DNA of 22,802 nucleotides. Origin: Vampirovibrio sp041737375. GTDB lineage: Bacteria > Cyanobacteriota > Vampirovibrionia > Vampirovibrionales > Vampirovibrionaceae. Below the pieces are notes generated by a model. The model saw nothing but the letters and a program-made list of their open reading frames with translations, was not told the DNA's origin and did not search any database. The stretch lies in the NCBI RefSeq assembly GCF_041737375.1, contig NZ_JBGSRV010000022.1, positions 1 through 22,802 on the forward strand, read 5' to 3'. The position numbers were made by a program, and so were the translations under genes. Position 1 is the first letter of the stretch. The number at the start of each line of letters is the position of its first letter. Shown piece after piece: positions 22,633 through 22,802 of the stretch.

Positions 22633-22718
22633 TCTCCCCCTATTTCCCCGCCCCTGCTCCCCATTCTCTTGCCCCCTCTGCTCTGGCTTCCTTGTCATCC
22701 CTGCCTCCTGTCATTCCC
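22633..22718 (+). other. Pyrimidine-rich tract upstream of hutU
   Basis: About 85% of these bases are C or T on the plus strand, with runs such as CTCCCCC, TTTCCCCGCCCC and GCCCCCTCT. It lies in the 237-base gene-free right end, between the hutU leader and the palindrome at 22713-22732. No gene is seen in it. Confidence 0.6.
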
Positions 22719-22732
22719 GCGCAGGCGGGAAT
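22713..22732. repeat. Palindrome of the ATTCCCGC-GCAG-GCGGGAAT dispersed-repeat type
   Basis: ATTCCCGC (22713-22720) and GCGGGAAT (22725-22732) form a perfect 8-bp stem around GCAG, within GTCATTCCCGC...GGAATCCA. The core fits the ATTCCC-N8-GGGAAT pattern of neisserial dRS3 elements, and similar sequences are scattered in many bacterial genomes. A degenerate start of the same sequence (GTCATCCCTGC) lies just upstream. Only one copy is in this window, so its dispersal here is inferred. Confidence 0.65.
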
Positions 22733-22802
22733 CCACGGTGCGGGCTTGCGGTTTAGCCTTCCGTGCGAGGGGGGGGGTGAAGACATGCGCTTTGGGGCAA
22801 AG

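Overview
The window reads as a chromosomal segment of moderate GC (about half G+C by eye) from a Gram-negative-type bacterium. KdsB (Kdo activation for LPS), a secretin with a lipoprotein partner, and a WaaE-like glycosyltransferase all imply an outer membrane. GroEL closely resembles cyanobacterial GroEL as I know it, and several long proteins match no family I recognise. My best guess is a non-photosynthetic cyanobacterial relative (Vampirovibrionia/Melainabacteria, Vampirovibrio-like). That is inference; no rRNA is present. There are no tRNA or rRNA genes, transposases, CRISPR arrays or phage genes.

Layout. Positions 1-1819 (minus) hold a truncated type IV pilus/type II secretion-type secretin and a PilP-like lipoprotein. 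Divergently, 2104-4097 (plus) is groES-groEL, with a good sigma70-type promoter and a strong terminator. Positions 4195-7068 (minus) hold an unknown multi-segment membrane protein, a lytic transglycosylase and kdsB. Positions 7220-9803 (plus) hold murQ and an AMP-forming acyl-CoA synthetase. Positions 9874-14176 (minus) are the most lineage-specific part: a Pro-rich protein with repeated DLDALLG motifs, a MerR-like HTH protein with a long disordered tail, a 470-base gene-free gap, and a PPP/ApaH-like metallophosphatase. Positions 14365-15540 (plus) are ribD. Positions 15548-16603 (minus) hold a GT2 glycosyltransferase followed by an FmdB zinc ribbon. Positions 16748-19564 (plus) are a tight yebC-pabB-pyrR run. 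Positions 19611-22565 (minus) are hutU-hutI. The last 237 bases hold a pyrimidine-rich tract, a dispersed-repeat-like palindrome and a G9 run.

The genes are mostly housekeeping: envelope building and recycling (kdsB, transglycosylase, murQ, GT2), cofactor synthesis (ribD, pabB), pyrimidine salvage/regulation (pyrR), histidine breakdown (hutU, hutI), protein folding (groESL) and surface export (secretin/PilP).

The most unusual signal is in the 12152-12622 gap. A 61-base element occurs twice, 229 bases apart, with 58 of 61 bases identical. Each copy has a CU-rich stretch and a GGTGCC/GGCACC hairpin followed by a T-run on the plus strand, where no plus-strand gene exists to terminate. Each is preceded by its own different 5' hairpin. 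This looks like a tandem pair of paralogous small RNAs. Other points of interest are possible leaderless starts of ribD and yebC, the DLDALLG repeats, the 24-base Gly/Met repeats in the secretin, and a four-codon upstream ORF before the unknown membrane protein.
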